This document shows, in pieces, positions 36,424 through 44,597 of a stretch of 64,000 nt of DNA. Positions within the stretch are counted from its first letter, which is position 1, and each line of letters opens with the position of its first letter. The notes beneath the pieces were generated by a model, which saw only the letters and a program-made list of their open reading frames with translations, had not been told where the DNA came from and ran no database searches. The position numbers and the translations under genes were made by a program. Source of the DNA: Salegentibacter mishustinae (lineage in GTDB: Bacteria > Bacteroidota > Bacteroidia > Flavobacteriales > Flavobacteriaceae); contig NZ_LLKN01000003.1 in assembly GCF_002900095.1 (NCBI RefSeq), positions 124,001 to 188,000 of the forward strand, written 5' to 3'.

Positions 36424-37563
36424 ATGGGTAAAAAGATAAAATTAGGAGTATTAGGCGGCGGCGGTGATTCCCTCATCGGGATCTTACACCGGGTAGCCTC
36501 TTCTATGTTTGATAAATTTGAATTTGTTGGTGGGGTTTTTAATCCCGATCACGAAGAGAGTAAAAAATTCGCTCAGGAATTAGGTATTGGAACCGATAGG
36601 GTTTATAAAGACCTGGATCATTTAATTGCTGAAGAAGCAAAATTGCCGGAAGATCAGCGCATAAAAGTCGTTTCTATACTTACGCCAAACTTCCTGCATT
36701 TTCCTATGGCAAAGCAGCTCCTGGAAAATGGCTTTAATGTCATTTGTGAAAAACCAATGACCACTTCTTACGAAGAAGCCAAAATTCTTGAAGATACTCT
36801 CAATAAATCAAAAACCATCTTTGCGGTAACTTATACTTATACCGGTTACCCTATGATTCGCCAAATGAAAGAAATGATCGCTGCAGGCGAGATTGGTGAA
36901 ATCCAAAAGATAGACGTGCAATATTACCAGGGCTGGATAAATCCTATTATTCACGATAAAGATGAAAGAAACAGTATTTGGCGTCTTGATCCCGAAAAAG
37001 GAGGCATCAGTTGTTGTATTGGTGATATTGGTACGCACGCTTTTGATATGATAGAATATGTTTCAGGTCTGGAAGTAAAAGAACTTTTAGCCGATCTAAA
37101 CTATGTATATTCAGATAATAAGATGGATGTAGATGGTACTGTGCTGCTGCGCTTTTCAGAATATGTAAAAGGAGTACTTAGATCGAGCCAGATCGCTACC
37201 GGAGAAGAAAATAATTTTGCGGTAAAGATCTACGGAAAAAAAGCCGGCTTAAAATGGGAGCAGGAAAACCCGAATTACCTTTACAAACTAGAAGACGGGC
37301 AACCTATGAAAGTTTTAAAACCCGGGCACGAATATAATTCGGCGCTTTCCTTAGACGGAACAAAATTGCCCCCGGGACATCCAGAGGGTATTTTCGATTC
37401 TATGGGAAATATCTACAAAGGAGTTGCTAAAGCAATTAATGGTGAAAAATATCATCCCGCAGAATTCCCTACTATGAAAGATGGAATACGCGGAATGAAC
37501 TTTATTGAAAAAGTAGTAGACTCTCACGCCAAAGGAAATGTTTGGGTAAAATTAGACGCATAA
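36424..37563 (+). CDS. Gfo/Idh/MocA-family NAD(P)-dependent sugar oxidoreductase
   Basis: A 379-residue cytoplasmic protein with an N-terminal Rossmann fold (KLGVLGGGGDSLIGILHRVA), the signature CEKPMTTSYEEA near residue 109, and the substrate-domain motif CIGDIGTHAFDMIEYVSG near residues 200-216, the usual Lys, Asp and His positions of Gfo/Idh/MocA enzymes. It interconverts a sugar hydroxyl and a keto group. In this cluster it may reduce an imported 3-keto-sugar or oxidise a glycoside at C3 in the cytoplasm. It starts 21 bases after the permease and precedes a TIM-barrel gene by 12 bases. Confidence 0.92.
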   Translation: MGKKIKLGVLGGGGDSLIGILHRVASSMFDKFEFVGGVFNPDHEESKKFAQELGIGTDRVYKDLDHLIAEEAKLPEDQRIKVVSILTPNFLHFPMAKQLLENGFNVICEKPMTTSYEEAKILEDTLNKSKTIFAVTYTYTGYPMIRQMKEMIAAGEIGEIQKIDVQYYQGWINPIIHDKDERNSIWRLDPEKGGISCCIGDIGTHAFDMIEYVSGLEVKELLADLNYVYSDNKMDVDGTVLLRFSEYVKGVLRSSQIATGEENNFAVKIYGKKAGLKWEQENPNYLYKLEDGQPMKVLKPGHEYNSALSLDGTKLPPGHPEGIFDSMGNIYKGVAKAINGEKYHPAEFPTMKDGIRGMNFIEKVVDSHAKGNVWVKLDA

Positions 37564-37575
37564 AATTTTAGTAAA

Positions 37576-38631
37576 ATGAAAACGATAAAAGGACCTGCGG
37601 TTTATTTAGCACAATTTATGGATACCAAAGCGCCATTTAATAGTTTGGATGGTTTGTGCAAATGGGCGTCAGATTTAGGCTATAAAGGAATACAAATTCC
37701 AACCTGGGAATCGGCTTTAATAGATCTAAAAAAAGCCGGTGAAAATAAAGATTACTGCCAGGAAATTAAAGGAAAAGTAGAGTCGTACGGATTAGTAGTT
37801 ACTGAGCTTTGTACTCATTTGCAAGGTCAGCTTGTGGCAGTGCATTCGGCTTACGATACTATGTTCGATAATTTCGCGCCTAATGAAGTTAAAGGCAATC
37901 CAAAAGCGAGAACTGAATGGGCCGTAGAGCAAATGAAAAGTGCAGCCCGTGCCAGTAGGCATTTTGGCTTAGATGTACACGGTACTTTTAGTGGCTCGCT
38001 GCTTTGGCATACCGCACATCCCTGGCCGCAAAGACCGGAGGGTCTTGTAGAAATGGGATTCCAGGAACTCGCAAAACGCTGGACGCCTATTTTAAACGAA
38101 TTCGATGAACAGGGTGTAGATGTTTGCTACGAAGTGCACCCGGGAGAAGATCTTCATGATGGGGTTACTTTTGAACGTTTCCTGGAAGCAACTAATAATC
38201 ATAAGCGAGTAAATTTATTGTATGATCCCAGCCACTTCGTGCTGCAACAATTAGACTATATTTCTTATATAGATCACTACCACGAATTCATAAAAATGTT
38301 CCACGTAAAAGATGCCGAATTTAATCCTACCGGGAAAAAAGGTTCTTTTGGTGGTTATGGAGACTGGATAGATCGCGCCGGGCGATATAGACATCCCGGA
38401 GACGGTCAGGTAGATTTTAAAACTATATTTTCTAAGTTAACCGAATATGGTTGCGATGTTTGGGCAGTTCTGGAATGGGAATGCTGTATTAAATCACCAG
38501 ACCAGGGAGCCCGCGAAGGCGCACCTTTTATCCAAAGTCATATTATTGAAGCTACCGAAAAGAAATTTGATGATTTTGCTGGAAGTGAAATAGATGAACA
38601 AAAACTAAAACGAATCTTAGGAATTAACTAA
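37576..38631 (+). CDS. Sugar phosphate isomerase/epimerase-like TIM-barrel protein, cytoplasmic
   Basis: This 351-residue protein lacks a signal peptide. It has the xylose-isomerase-like TIM-barrel motifs YKGIQIPTWESALID, VTELCTHLQGQLVAVH, VCYEVHPGEDLHDG, NLLYDPSHFVLQQLDY, FHVKDAEFNPTGKKG and VLEWECCIKSP, with His and Glu/Asp residues placed to bind a divalent metal. Such proteins often accompany Gfo/Idh dehydrogenases in Bacteroidota sugar clusters and act on keto-sugars. It is the last gene of the tight plus-strand run and is followed by 196 non-coding bases that hold a dispersed repeat. Confidence 0.88.
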   Translation: MKTIKGPAVYLAQFMDTKAPFNSLDGLCKWASDLGYKGIQIPTWESALIDLKKAGENKDYCQEIKGKVESYGLVVTELCTHLQGQLVAVHSAYDTMFDNFAPNEVKGNPKARTEWAVEQMKSAARASRHFGLDVHGTFSGSLLWHTAHPWPQRPEGLVEMGFQELAKRWTPILNEFDEQGVDVCYEVHPGEDLHDGVTFERFLEATNNHKRVNLLYDPSHFVLQQLDYISYIDHYHEFIKMFHVKDAEFNPTGKKGSFGGYGDWIDRAGRYRHPGDGQVDFKTIFSKLTEYGCDVWAVLEWECCIKSPDQGAREGAPFIQSHIIEATEKKFDDFAGSEIDEQKLKRILGIN

Positions 38632-38659
38632 TATATTCAGAGTAAACTACTTCGGTACA

Positions 38660-38741
38660 AGCTCACGAAACATTATTATTGAAATATATAATTTGATTTC
38701 GAAGCAAGCCTCGGAGCATTCAATCTCGATTATCGAGTAAA
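38660..38741 (+). repeat. Dispersed intergenic repeat, copy A
   Basis: The copy runs from about 38660 to the palindrome CTCGATTATCGAG at 38725-38737, followed by TAAAA. It shares ATTTCGAAGCAAGCCTCGGA-type sequence with copy B (39755) and the upstream portion with copy C (43210). Six-base arms CTCGAT/ATCGAG surround one central T. A separate small hairpin, CCAGCA-TAG-TGCTGG, follows at 38743-38757. Confidence 0.65.
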
Positions 38742-38827
38742 ACCAGCATAGTGCTGGACGTAAGATCACGATTAAATTAATAATTACACGTGATAAATTC
38801 CCGCTAAAGGGTAAAAAAGAAAAGTAA

Positions 38828-39586
38828 ATGAAGAAAAATATTTTAATTTTAGTAACTGCTGCAGTAATAGCTTCCGCCTGTAAATCTGATAAAAAAGAAA
38901 ATAAAGCAGATGAAACCAGTACTGCTCAAGATACTACCGCAATGGCCATTAGCGAAGATAATTGGAACAAACTATTTAACGGCGAAAACCTTGAAGGTTG
39001 GAAAGCTTTTAACGCTGATTCAATTTCAGACCAATGGCAGGTAAAAGATAGTGTTATTGCTTTTACTCCGGCTGAAGGTGACCGTGAAGGTACTGAAAAC
39101 CTTATTTCAGAAAAAACCTATACTAATTTTGAACTTTCCCTGGAGTGGAAAATTTCAGAAGGAGGAAATAGCGGAATTATGTGGGGAGTTCAGGAAAGTG
39201 AAGAGTTTTCTGAGCCTTACTTAACCGGGCCTGAAATTCAAATTTTAGATAATAAATTACATCCAGATGCTAAAAACGGTGAAGTTAGACAGGCCGGCGC
39301 ACTTTACGATATGATGCCGCCAAGCGAAGATAAAACCCGTAATGCCGGAGAATGGAACAAAACAGTAATACGAATTAATCATAAAACCAATAAAGGTTCA
39401 GTTCGCTTAAACGGAACTCTAATCAATGAATTCCCGGTTCATGGAGAAGAATGGAGTAAATTGGTAGAAAACTCGAAGTTTAAAGACTGGGAAGATTTCG
39501 GGAAAAATAGAGAAGGCCATATTGCATTGCAAGACCACAGTGACGAAGTGTGGTTTAGAAATATTAAAATAAGGGAATTGGAATAA
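38828..39586 (+). CDS. 3-keto-disaccharide hydrolase domain (DUF1080) lipoprotein
   Basis: A 252-residue lipoprotein (lipobox IASAC) whose body, from about residue 45, is the jelly-roll DUF1080 domain now named 3-keto-disaccharide hydrolase: NLEGWKAFNADSISDQWQV, LISEKTYTNFELSLEWKI, GNSGIMWGVQ, GPEIQILDNKLHPDAK, GALYDMMPPSED, NEFPVHGEEWSKL and HIALQDHSDEVWFRNIKI. The fold resembles concanavalin-type sandwiches; family members cleave glycosides after oxidation at C3. Lipid anchoring puts it in the periplasm with the GMC dehydrogenase. It lies in the same direction as the TIM-barrel/Gfo/Idh run but after a 196-base gap and may have its own promoter. Confidence 0.92.
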   Translation: MKKNILILVTAAVIASACKSDKKENKADETSTAQDTTAMAISEDNWNKLFNGENLEGWKAFNADSISDQWQVKDSVIAFTPAEGDREGTENLISEKTYTNFELSLEWKISEGGNSGIMWGVQESEEFSEPYLTGPEIQILDNKLHPDAKNGEVRQAGALYDMMPPSEDKTRNAGEWNKTVIRINHKTNKGSVRLNGTLINEFPVHGEEWSKLVENSKFKDWEDFGKNREGHIALQDHSDEVWFRNIKIRELE

Positions 39587-39608
39587 ACCTGATTCCTATT
39601 TTATAAAT

Positions 39609-39671
39609 AAGCTGATTAAAAATCAGGGGATATCGTCAAAATATTTTCTGATTTTTTAATCGGCTTTTTTG
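39609..39671 (+). terminator. Long-stem terminator after the DUF1080 gene
   Basis: AAGCTGATTAAAAATCAG pairs with CTGATTTTTTAATCGGCTT (one G-U pair and one bulge) around a loop of about 21 bases, followed by a T run. It closes the sugar island. Confidence 0.75.
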
Positions 39672-39751
39672 TTTTGGTACTTGCGCTAAACAATTTGTAC
39701 ATTTAATAAAATACCTCGCGGCATGTCCATGTCGCATTAAATCGAAAGATT

Positions 39752-39803
39752 TTTAGATTTCGAGGCAAGTCTCGGAAAATTAAACCTCGATTATCGAGTA
39801 AAA
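39752..39803 (+). repeat. Dispersed intergenic repeat, copy B
   Basis: TAGATTTCGAGGCAAGTCTCGG is similar to copy A, then the same palindrome CTCGATTATCGAG at 39786-39798 and TAAAAAA. The palindrome ends 13 bases before the ATG at 39812, so it lies in the ribosome-binding region of the hydrolase-OsmC gene. Confidence 0.65.
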
Positions 39804-39811
39804 AATAAGCT

Positions 39812-41023
39812 ATGAGAACTGAAAAAGTAAATTTCAAAAATAAGAATGGGGATGATTTATCGGGTTACCTGGAACTTCCATTAAACCAGGATCCTCATAA
39901 TTTTGTTCTTTTTGCCCATTGTTTTACCTGCAATAAAAATTTCTTTGCCGCTAAAAATATAAGTCGAACTTTAGCACAAAACGGCTATGGGGTTTTACGT
40001 TTCGATTTTACTGGATTGGGAGAAAGTGAAGGTGATTTTGCTGACAGTAATTTTTCTGGAAATATCCAGGATCTTCTAGCTGCAGCCACTTACCTTGAAG
40101 AAGAATTTAAAGCTCCCAGCCTGCTCATTGGACATTCCCTTGGTGGCGCCGCTGTTTTATTTGCTGCTAAGGAATTGGAATCGGTTAAAGCGGTTACAAC
40201 TATTGCCGCCCCATCTACTACTGCCCATGTTCAGCATTTAATTGAAAATAACGTAGACGAGATCGAAAAAAATGGAGAAGCAAAGGTGAATATTGGTGGA
40301 AGAAGTTTTAAAATCAAAAAGCAGTTTCTAGATGATATTGACAAGCATGAATTAAAACCTTACCTAAGTGAACTTAGAAAGTCACTTTTAATAATGCATT
40401 CGCCTCATGATAAAATTGTAAGTATTAAAAATGCCGAAGAATTATACATAGCGGCAAGACATCCTAAAAGTTTTGTTTCTTTAGATGGAGCGGAACACCT
40501 ATTAGCTGCTGAGGGAGATGCTACTTATGCCGGCAACGTAATTGCTACCTGGGCTTCTCGATACTTAACAATTCCGAATAAAGAAATTCCTGAGTCTAAT
40601 GCGGATGTGGTAGCAGGATTGGAAAAAGAAGATGCTTTTACTACAAGAATGAAAGCCGGAAATCATACTTTCCTTGCCGATGAACCTATAAGCGCCGGTG
40701 GAAAAGACTACGGCCCTACTCCATACCAGTTTTTATCCTCGGGGCTGGCTTCCTGCACGTCTATGACGCTTCAAATGTATGCTAAACGTAAAAAATGGCC
40801 ATTGAAAGATGTGGAAACGCATGTTTATTACTCAAGAGAACATGAAAAAGACTGTGAGGACTGCGAAAATTCCAACTCTAAAATTGATACATTTAAAAGA
40901 GAGATCAAACTCTATGGCGATCTGGATGAAAAACAGAAAAAACGATTGCTAGAAATTGCAGACCGATGCCCTGTTCATAAAAGTTTAACTTCAGCAACAA
41001 ACATAAAAACCAAATTAATCTAG
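39812..41023 (+). CDS. Alpha/beta hydrolase-OsmC fusion protein
   Basis: This 403-residue cytoplasmic protein joins an alpha/beta hydrolase (residues 1-250; nucleophile Ser 109 in GHSLGGAA, FDFTGLGESEGDF before it, HSPHDKIVS and the late His in GAEHLLAAEG) to an OsmC domain (about 265-403). The two peroxidatic cysteines of OsmC are present at 315 (LASCTSMTL) and 386 (RCPVHKSL). OsmC/Ohr proteins reduce organic hydroperoxides; the hydrolase may release substrate from esters. The fusion is found in many bacteria. A Cu/Zn superoxide dismutase and an ECF sigma factor follow, which fits an oxidative-stress neighbourhood. Confidence 0.92.
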   Translation: MRTEKVNFKNKNGDDLSGYLELPLNQDPHNFVLFAHCFTCNKNFFAAKNISRTLAQNGYGVLRFDFTGLGESEGDFADSNFSGNIQDLLAAATYLEEEFKAPSLLIGHSLGGAAVLFAAKELESVKAVTTIAAPSTTAHVQHLIENNVDEIEKNGEAKVNIGGRSFKIKKQFLDDIDKHELKPYLSELRKSLLIMHSPHDKIVSIKNAEELYIAARHPKSFVSLDGAEHLLAAEGDATYAGNVIATWASRYLTIPNKEIPESNADVVAGLEKEDAFTTRMKAGNHTFLADEPISAGGKDYGPTPYQFLSSGLASCTSMTLQMYAKRKKWPLKDVETHVYYSREHEKDCEDCENSNSKIDTFKREIKLYGDLDEKQKKRLLEIADRCPVHKSLTSATNIKTKLI

Positions 41024-41121
41024 ACTGAAACCCGGTGTTTGTTAACCTATCCTTAAATCTTTGGCTATACAATGGGATACGATTAATTTAGTAATGTTAA
41101 ATCTAAAAACCAATCCAGATT

Positions 41122-41721
41122 ATGAAACGAATAAGTTTATCACTAGTATTTTGCGCCTCATTATTTATAATAGGTTGTAAAAACGACAAAAAAGAAAACG
41201 ATACTGAAAATGCTGCCGAAACAGAAATGAATTCTGAGATGGACAACAGTATGGAAAAAGAAGAAGAAACTAAAGAGATCACGGTTTCTTTAGAACCAAA
41301 AAGCGGAAGCGATCTTGGTGGAGAAGTAACTTTTACTCAAGAAGATGGCGAAGTTACCATGGAAGCTACAATTACAGGTTTAGCTGAAGGACAGCACGCG
41401 ATCCATATTCACCAGAAAGCAGATTGCTCTGCTGAAGATGGAACTTCTGCCGGTGGTCACTGGAATCCAACTAACGAAAAACACGGTAAATGGGGCGATG
41501 CTGAAGGTTATCATAAAGGTGATATTGGAAACTTTGAAGTTGATGCCAATGGAGAAGGAACTGTTAGTATGACTACCGATGAATGGTGTATAGGTTGTGA
41601 CGATGAAAACAAAAATATTGTTGGAAAAGCTATAATTGTACACGATGGTGTAGACGATTATACTTCTCAACCTTCTGGTGCAGCAGGTACTAGAGTTGGA
41701 TGTGGAGTTATAAAAATGTAA
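41122..41721 (+). CDS. sodC: Cu/Zn superoxide dismutase family lipoprotein
   Basis: A 199-residue lipoprotein (lipobox IIGC, Cys 19) with an acidic linker to about residue 55 and a Cu/Zn SOD domain. Metal ligands are visible in GQHAIHIHQKADC (HxH), GGHWNPTNEKHGKWG and YHKGDIGNFEVD, and the copper His in IIVHDGVDDY; the disulfide Cys pair is ADC and VGCGVIKM. An extra DEWCIGCDDEN loop carries two further cysteines and is unusual. It would dismutate superoxide in the periplasm or at the outer membrane. It stands alone and ends in a strong terminator. Confidence 0.92.
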   Translation: MKRISLSLVFCASLFIIGCKNDKKENDTENAAETEMNSEMDNSMEKEEETKEITVSLEPKSGSDLGGEVTFTQEDGEVTMEATITGLAEGQHAIHIHQKADCSAEDGTSAGGHWNPTNEKHGKWGDAEGYHKGDIGNFEVDANGEGTVSMTTDEWCIGCDDENKNIVGKAIIVHDGVDDYTSQPSGAAGTRVGCGVIKM

Positions 41722-41743
41722 CCTATATCACATAAGTTTTAAT

Positions 41744-41777
41744 AAAAAGCGGCTAAATGCCGCTTTTTATTTTTTTC
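41744..41777 (+). terminator. Rho-independent terminator after sodC
   Basis: AAAAAGCGGC pairs with GCCGCTTTTT across a five-base loop, then a T-rich tail. Confidence 0.9.
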
Positions 41778-41823
41778 AAGGAAGAGATTTACATACTTTT
41801 ACTGTGCAAGCCACAACTTCTTT

Positions 41824-42354
41824 ATGCAACAAGACGCTTTAATTTTAGAACTTCAAAATGGTAACGAACGTGCCTTTGAACGTATTTACCATTTGTATTC
41901 AGAAAGCACCTACGGAATTATTTATAGTATAATTAGAGACGAAAAGATTGCAGAAGAAGTGCTGCAAGATGTGTTCTTAAAAATTTGGGACAAAGCACCA
42001 AGCTATAATTCTGATAAAGGCCGATTTTTCACCTGGATCTTAAATATTGCCCGGAATGCTTCTATTGATAAAATAAGATCAAAAGATTTTAAAAACGACC
42101 AACAAAACCTTAAGACCGATAACTTCGTAGATATATTAGAGGCTAAAACTAATTTCTCTGAAGCTGTAGATGCAATAGGACTCAAAAAATATATTGATGC
42201 CTTAAAGCCGGTTTGTAAAAAATTAATAGACTACCTCTTTTTTAAAGGCTATACGCAAAAGGAAACTTCAGAAGAATTAGACATGCCGCTGGGAACTGTA
42301 AAAACTCGGAATAGAATTTGTATCGATAAATTAAGAGCAATGGTAATTAAGTAA
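41824..42354 (+). CDS. ECF-type RNA polymerase sigma factor
   Basis: A 176-residue sigma-70 family protein of the extracytoplasmic-function class. Region 2 is seen in NGNERAFERIYHLYSES, EVLQDVFLKIWDKAPSY and GRFFTWILNIARNASIDKIR; region 4 in LFFKGYTQKETSEELDMPLG followed by TVKTRNRICIDKLRAM. Its stop overlaps the start of a membrane anti-sigma factor (TAATG), so the pair is translationally coupled. RskA-type partners hold the sigma factor inactive until a cell-envelope signal. Target promoters are not evident, but the neighbouring SOD and OsmC genes are possible members of the regulon. Confidence 0.93.
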   Translation: MQQDALILELQNGNERAFERIYHLYSESTYGIIYSIIRDEKIAEEVLQDVFLKIWDKAPSYNSDKGRFFTWILNIARNASIDKIRSKDFKNDQQNLKTDNFVDILEAKTNFSEAVDAIGLKKYIDALKPVCKKLIDYLFFKGYTQKETSEELDMPLGTVKTRNRICIDKLRAMVIK

Positions 42355-43157
42355 TGGATATTCAAAAGTACATATCGTCTGGAATTCTTGAACTGTATGT
42401 TTATGGAGCGCTTTCTGAACAGGAAAGTCGTGAGGTGAGCCGTGTGCTTAAAAAATATCCTGAAGTTAAAACCGAAGTAGAAGAAATAGAAAAAGCATTA
42501 CTTACACTTTCAGCTGCTACAGCTCCTAATAATACAGAGCATTTAATTGCTTCAATAAAAGAAAAATTAAGCAAGCCAACTGCAACTACCGCTCCGGTAG
42601 CGACTCCGGTAAGAACCATAAACTGGATCACTTATTCGGGTTGGGCAGCAAGTTTATTATTGCTTATTGGCCTTTTCATTTTCTTTAACCGAACCAATGA
42701 CTTAAGAGAAGACTTGCAAGCTGCGAATGCCAGAAATGTTCAAATGGAAGAACAAATCGCAAACGCACGTGAAGATGCTGAAAAGGCAGAAGAATTACTA
42801 GCGGTTATAAGAGATAGAAACGTGCAGCGAATCCCGCTAAAAGGTCAGCAGGTAGCTCCTGAAGCCTTCGCTTCTGTCTATTGGAATACAGAAGAGAATA
42901 CCGCTTATATAGACGCAAAAGATCTACCCGAACCGCCTAGAGGAAAAGTTTACCAGGTTTGGTCACTTACTATGCAACCTCTTACTCCTACCAGCATAGG
43001 TTTGCTGGCTGATTTTGAAGCCGATGATAATAAGGTTTTCAGTCTTGAAAACCAGAACCAGTCTGAAGCATTTGGAATTACCTTAGAACCTGAAGGTGGT
43101 AGTGAAACTCCAACAATGGACCAGTTATACGTTTTAGGATCTGTAGCTGCACCCTAA
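42354..43157 (+). CDS. Anti-sigma factor, RskA-type
   Basis: This 267-residue protein has a cytoplasmic N-terminal region (IQKYISSGILELYVYGALSE, like a zinc-less anti-sigma domain), one membrane helix at about residues 84-106 (YSGWAASLLLLIGLFIFF), a coiled-coil segment (LREDLQAANARNVQMEEQIA) and a C-terminal RskA domain (EAFASVYWNTEENTAYIDAK, LPEPPRGKVYQVWSLTM, AFGITLEPEGGSETPT). It would bind the sigma factor encoded just upstream and sense conditions in the periplasm. It overlaps the sigma gene by one base. Confidence 0.92.
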   Translation: MDIQKYISSGILELYVYGALSEQESREVSRVLKKYPEVKTEVEEIEKALLTLSAATAPNNTEHLIASIKEKLSKPTATTAPVATPVRTINWITYSGWAASLLLLIGLFIFFNRTNDLREDLQAANARNVQMEEQIANAREDAEKAEELLAVIRDRNVQRIPLKGQQVAPEAFASVYWNTEENTAYIDAKDLPEPPRGKVYQVWSLTMQPLTPTSIGLLADFEADDNKVFSLENQNQSEAFGITLEPEGGSETPTMDQLYVLGSVAAP

Positions 43158-43502
43158 TAATTACCTAAACACAGATAAGTTGCTGCGCTAGCAAATTTGA
43201 AAGAAAACAACTTCAGAGCAAGCACATCAGAGAAATTATTTAGAAATATAATTTTGATTTCGAAAAAAGACCGCTTGGATTCGCACGGGCCACGGAATAT
43301 TTTAATTTCGATTTTCGAGTAAAAGATGAAGGTCTGCCATAATAATTATAGCAAACCTTCACATAACCAACCAAAAAAATAAAATTCGGAAAACCAGGGG
43401 GCTAATAAAAACGAATCTGCTTTTAGTTACCCAACTTTTCATAGATATTTACGTAAAAATTAGGCCCGCGGTTTTTATTTGCGCCAATTTTAACTTTTAG
43501 GT
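43158..43502. repeat. 345-base intergenic stretch holding dispersed repeat copy C
   Basis: Between the anti-sigma gene and the convergent LytTR regulator no ORF is credible. About 43210-43325 aligns with copy A (CTTCAGAGCAAGCACATCAG, then GAAATATAATTTTGATTTCG) and ends in a decayed palindrome TTCGATTTTCGAG (43307-43319) plus TAAAA. It is followed by a hairpin, GAAGGT (43328-43333) with ACCTTC (43355-43360), lacking a clear T run. The final 140 bases show nothing recognisable. Confidence 0.55.
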
Positions 43503-44258
43503 CTAGGAAATCCAGTTTTTGAAGTCTCGCACTCGCTCCCGACTAACAATAAGCTGAAATTCATTAAAAGCCTTCACTTTAATCTCCAGGCGACTATTGG
43601 TGTAGCTAATAATATCTTCTATACAGTCAATGTTTACAATAGATTTTCGATTAATTCTGAAGAATTTCTCAGGGTCCAATTCCTTTTCTAAATTTTCGAG
43701 CGAAACATCTACCGGGTAATTTCTCCCTGAAGTAGTAGTTAGATACGATGCCTTATTTTCAGAATAAAAACAGCAAATCTCGTTAGCAGGGATAATTTTT
43801 AGATGTTGGCCAACCTGAATCGTGAAACGGGTTTTATAATCTGGTTTACTTCCTGTTTCAAGAATTTTTCTAAAGGCGTTAAAATCTATTTGTGGTGAAT
43901 TTTTGAGGTATTTTTCTTTAAATTTTGCCACTGCATTTGCTAATTCTTCCTCATCTATAGGCTTTAATAAGTAATCAACACTATTCAGCTTAAAGGCTTT
44001 TAGAGCATATTCATCGTAAGCCGTGGTAAAAATAACAGCGCTATTGATTTCTACCTTTTCAAAAATTTCAAAGGAAATGCCATCACTTAGTTGAATGTCC
44101 AGGAAAATAAGGTCTGGATGATCATTAGAATTAAACCAATTCACAGCTTCAGCTACAGAATGCAACATAGTCTCAGTTTCTATATTTAGCCTGGAGAGCA
44201 TTCGTTGCAGCCTTCTTGCAGCAGGCTTTTCATCTTCGATAATTATAACTTTGGTCAC
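43503..44258 (-). CDS. LytTR-type response regulator
   Basis: A 251-residue cytoplasmic regulator with an N-terminal receiver domain (KVIIIEDEKPAARRL, phospho-acceptor Asp 54 in IFLDIQLSDG, FTTAYDEYALKAFK, YLLKPIDEEEL) and a C-terminal LytTR DNA-binding domain (about residues 145-251: HLKIIPANEICCFYSENKAS, RFFRINRKSIVNIDCIED). It probably receives phosphate from the His_kinase protein at 44597-45922, from which it is separated by a 2TM gene in the same operon. Its DNA targets are unknown. Confidence 0.93.
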   Translation of the reverse strand: MTKVIIIEDEKPAARRLQRMLSRLNIETETMLHSVAEAVNWFNSNDHPDLIFLDIQLSDGISFEIFEKVEINSAVIFTTAYDEYALKAFKLNSVDYLLKPIDEEELANAVAKFKEKYLKNSPQIDFNAFRKILETGSKPDYKTRFTIQVGQHLKIIPANEICCFYSENKASYLTTTSGRNYPVDVSLENLEKELDPEKFFRINRKSIVNIDCIEDIISYTNSRLEIKVKAFNEFQLIVSRERVRDFKNWIS

Positions 44259-44282
44259 AATAAGTTTTATAGGTTTATTATT

Positions 44283-44597
44283 CTATTTCCAGATCTTCTT
44301 TTTATCCTGATCCATTATTTCCTTGATTTTACGTTCTTCCCATTTCTTACCGAATATAAAATTAGGTCCGAAAACACTGGCCCAATGAGCAAACAATCCT
44401 ATACCCCAGAAAAAGATGGTACTATAATTCGATAAATTGGATAAGCCGTTTATAAATCCTTCATCTTGAGTGGTCACAACAAAAATGGCAATATTTACAA
44501 ATAAATAAACTACCAGGTGAACATAAAAGCCTTTAATATCCTTTACCCTTTTTTGAGCTGATTTATAACTAAAATTTTCTTTATAATTCGTTTTCAT
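44283..44597 (-). CDS. 2TM domain-containing protein
   Basis: This 104-residue protein consists of one 2TM domain: AQKRVKDIKGFYVHLVVYLF, a second helix at FFWGIGLFAHWASVFG, and a charged C-terminal tail KKWEERKIKEIMDQD. It is clearly related to the C-terminal ~100 residues of the upstream histidine kinase (same RVK-[ED]-[MI]-K-x-FY start and EWEERKIQEIMNKD end). Its start codon overlaps the kinase stop by one base. The 2TM domain is common near LytTR two-component genes in Flavobacteriia; its function is unknown, perhaps signal sensing or partner binding. Confidence 0.9.
   Translation of the reverse strand: MKTNYKENFSYKSAQKRVKDIKGFYVHLVVYLFVNIAIFVVTTQDEGFINGLSNLSNYSTIFFWGIGLFAHWASVFGPNFIFGKKWEERKIKEIMDQDKKKIWK

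Noticed and set aside
38660-43325. CRISPR-like array from the repeated palindromes.
   Set aside because: Copies are thousands of bases apart with genes between them and no cas genes; they are dispersed repeats, not an array.
43328-43360. Terminator after the anti-sigma factor gene.
   Set aside because: The GAAGGT/ACCTTC hairpin has a long loop, no following T run and lies 170 bases after the stop codon.
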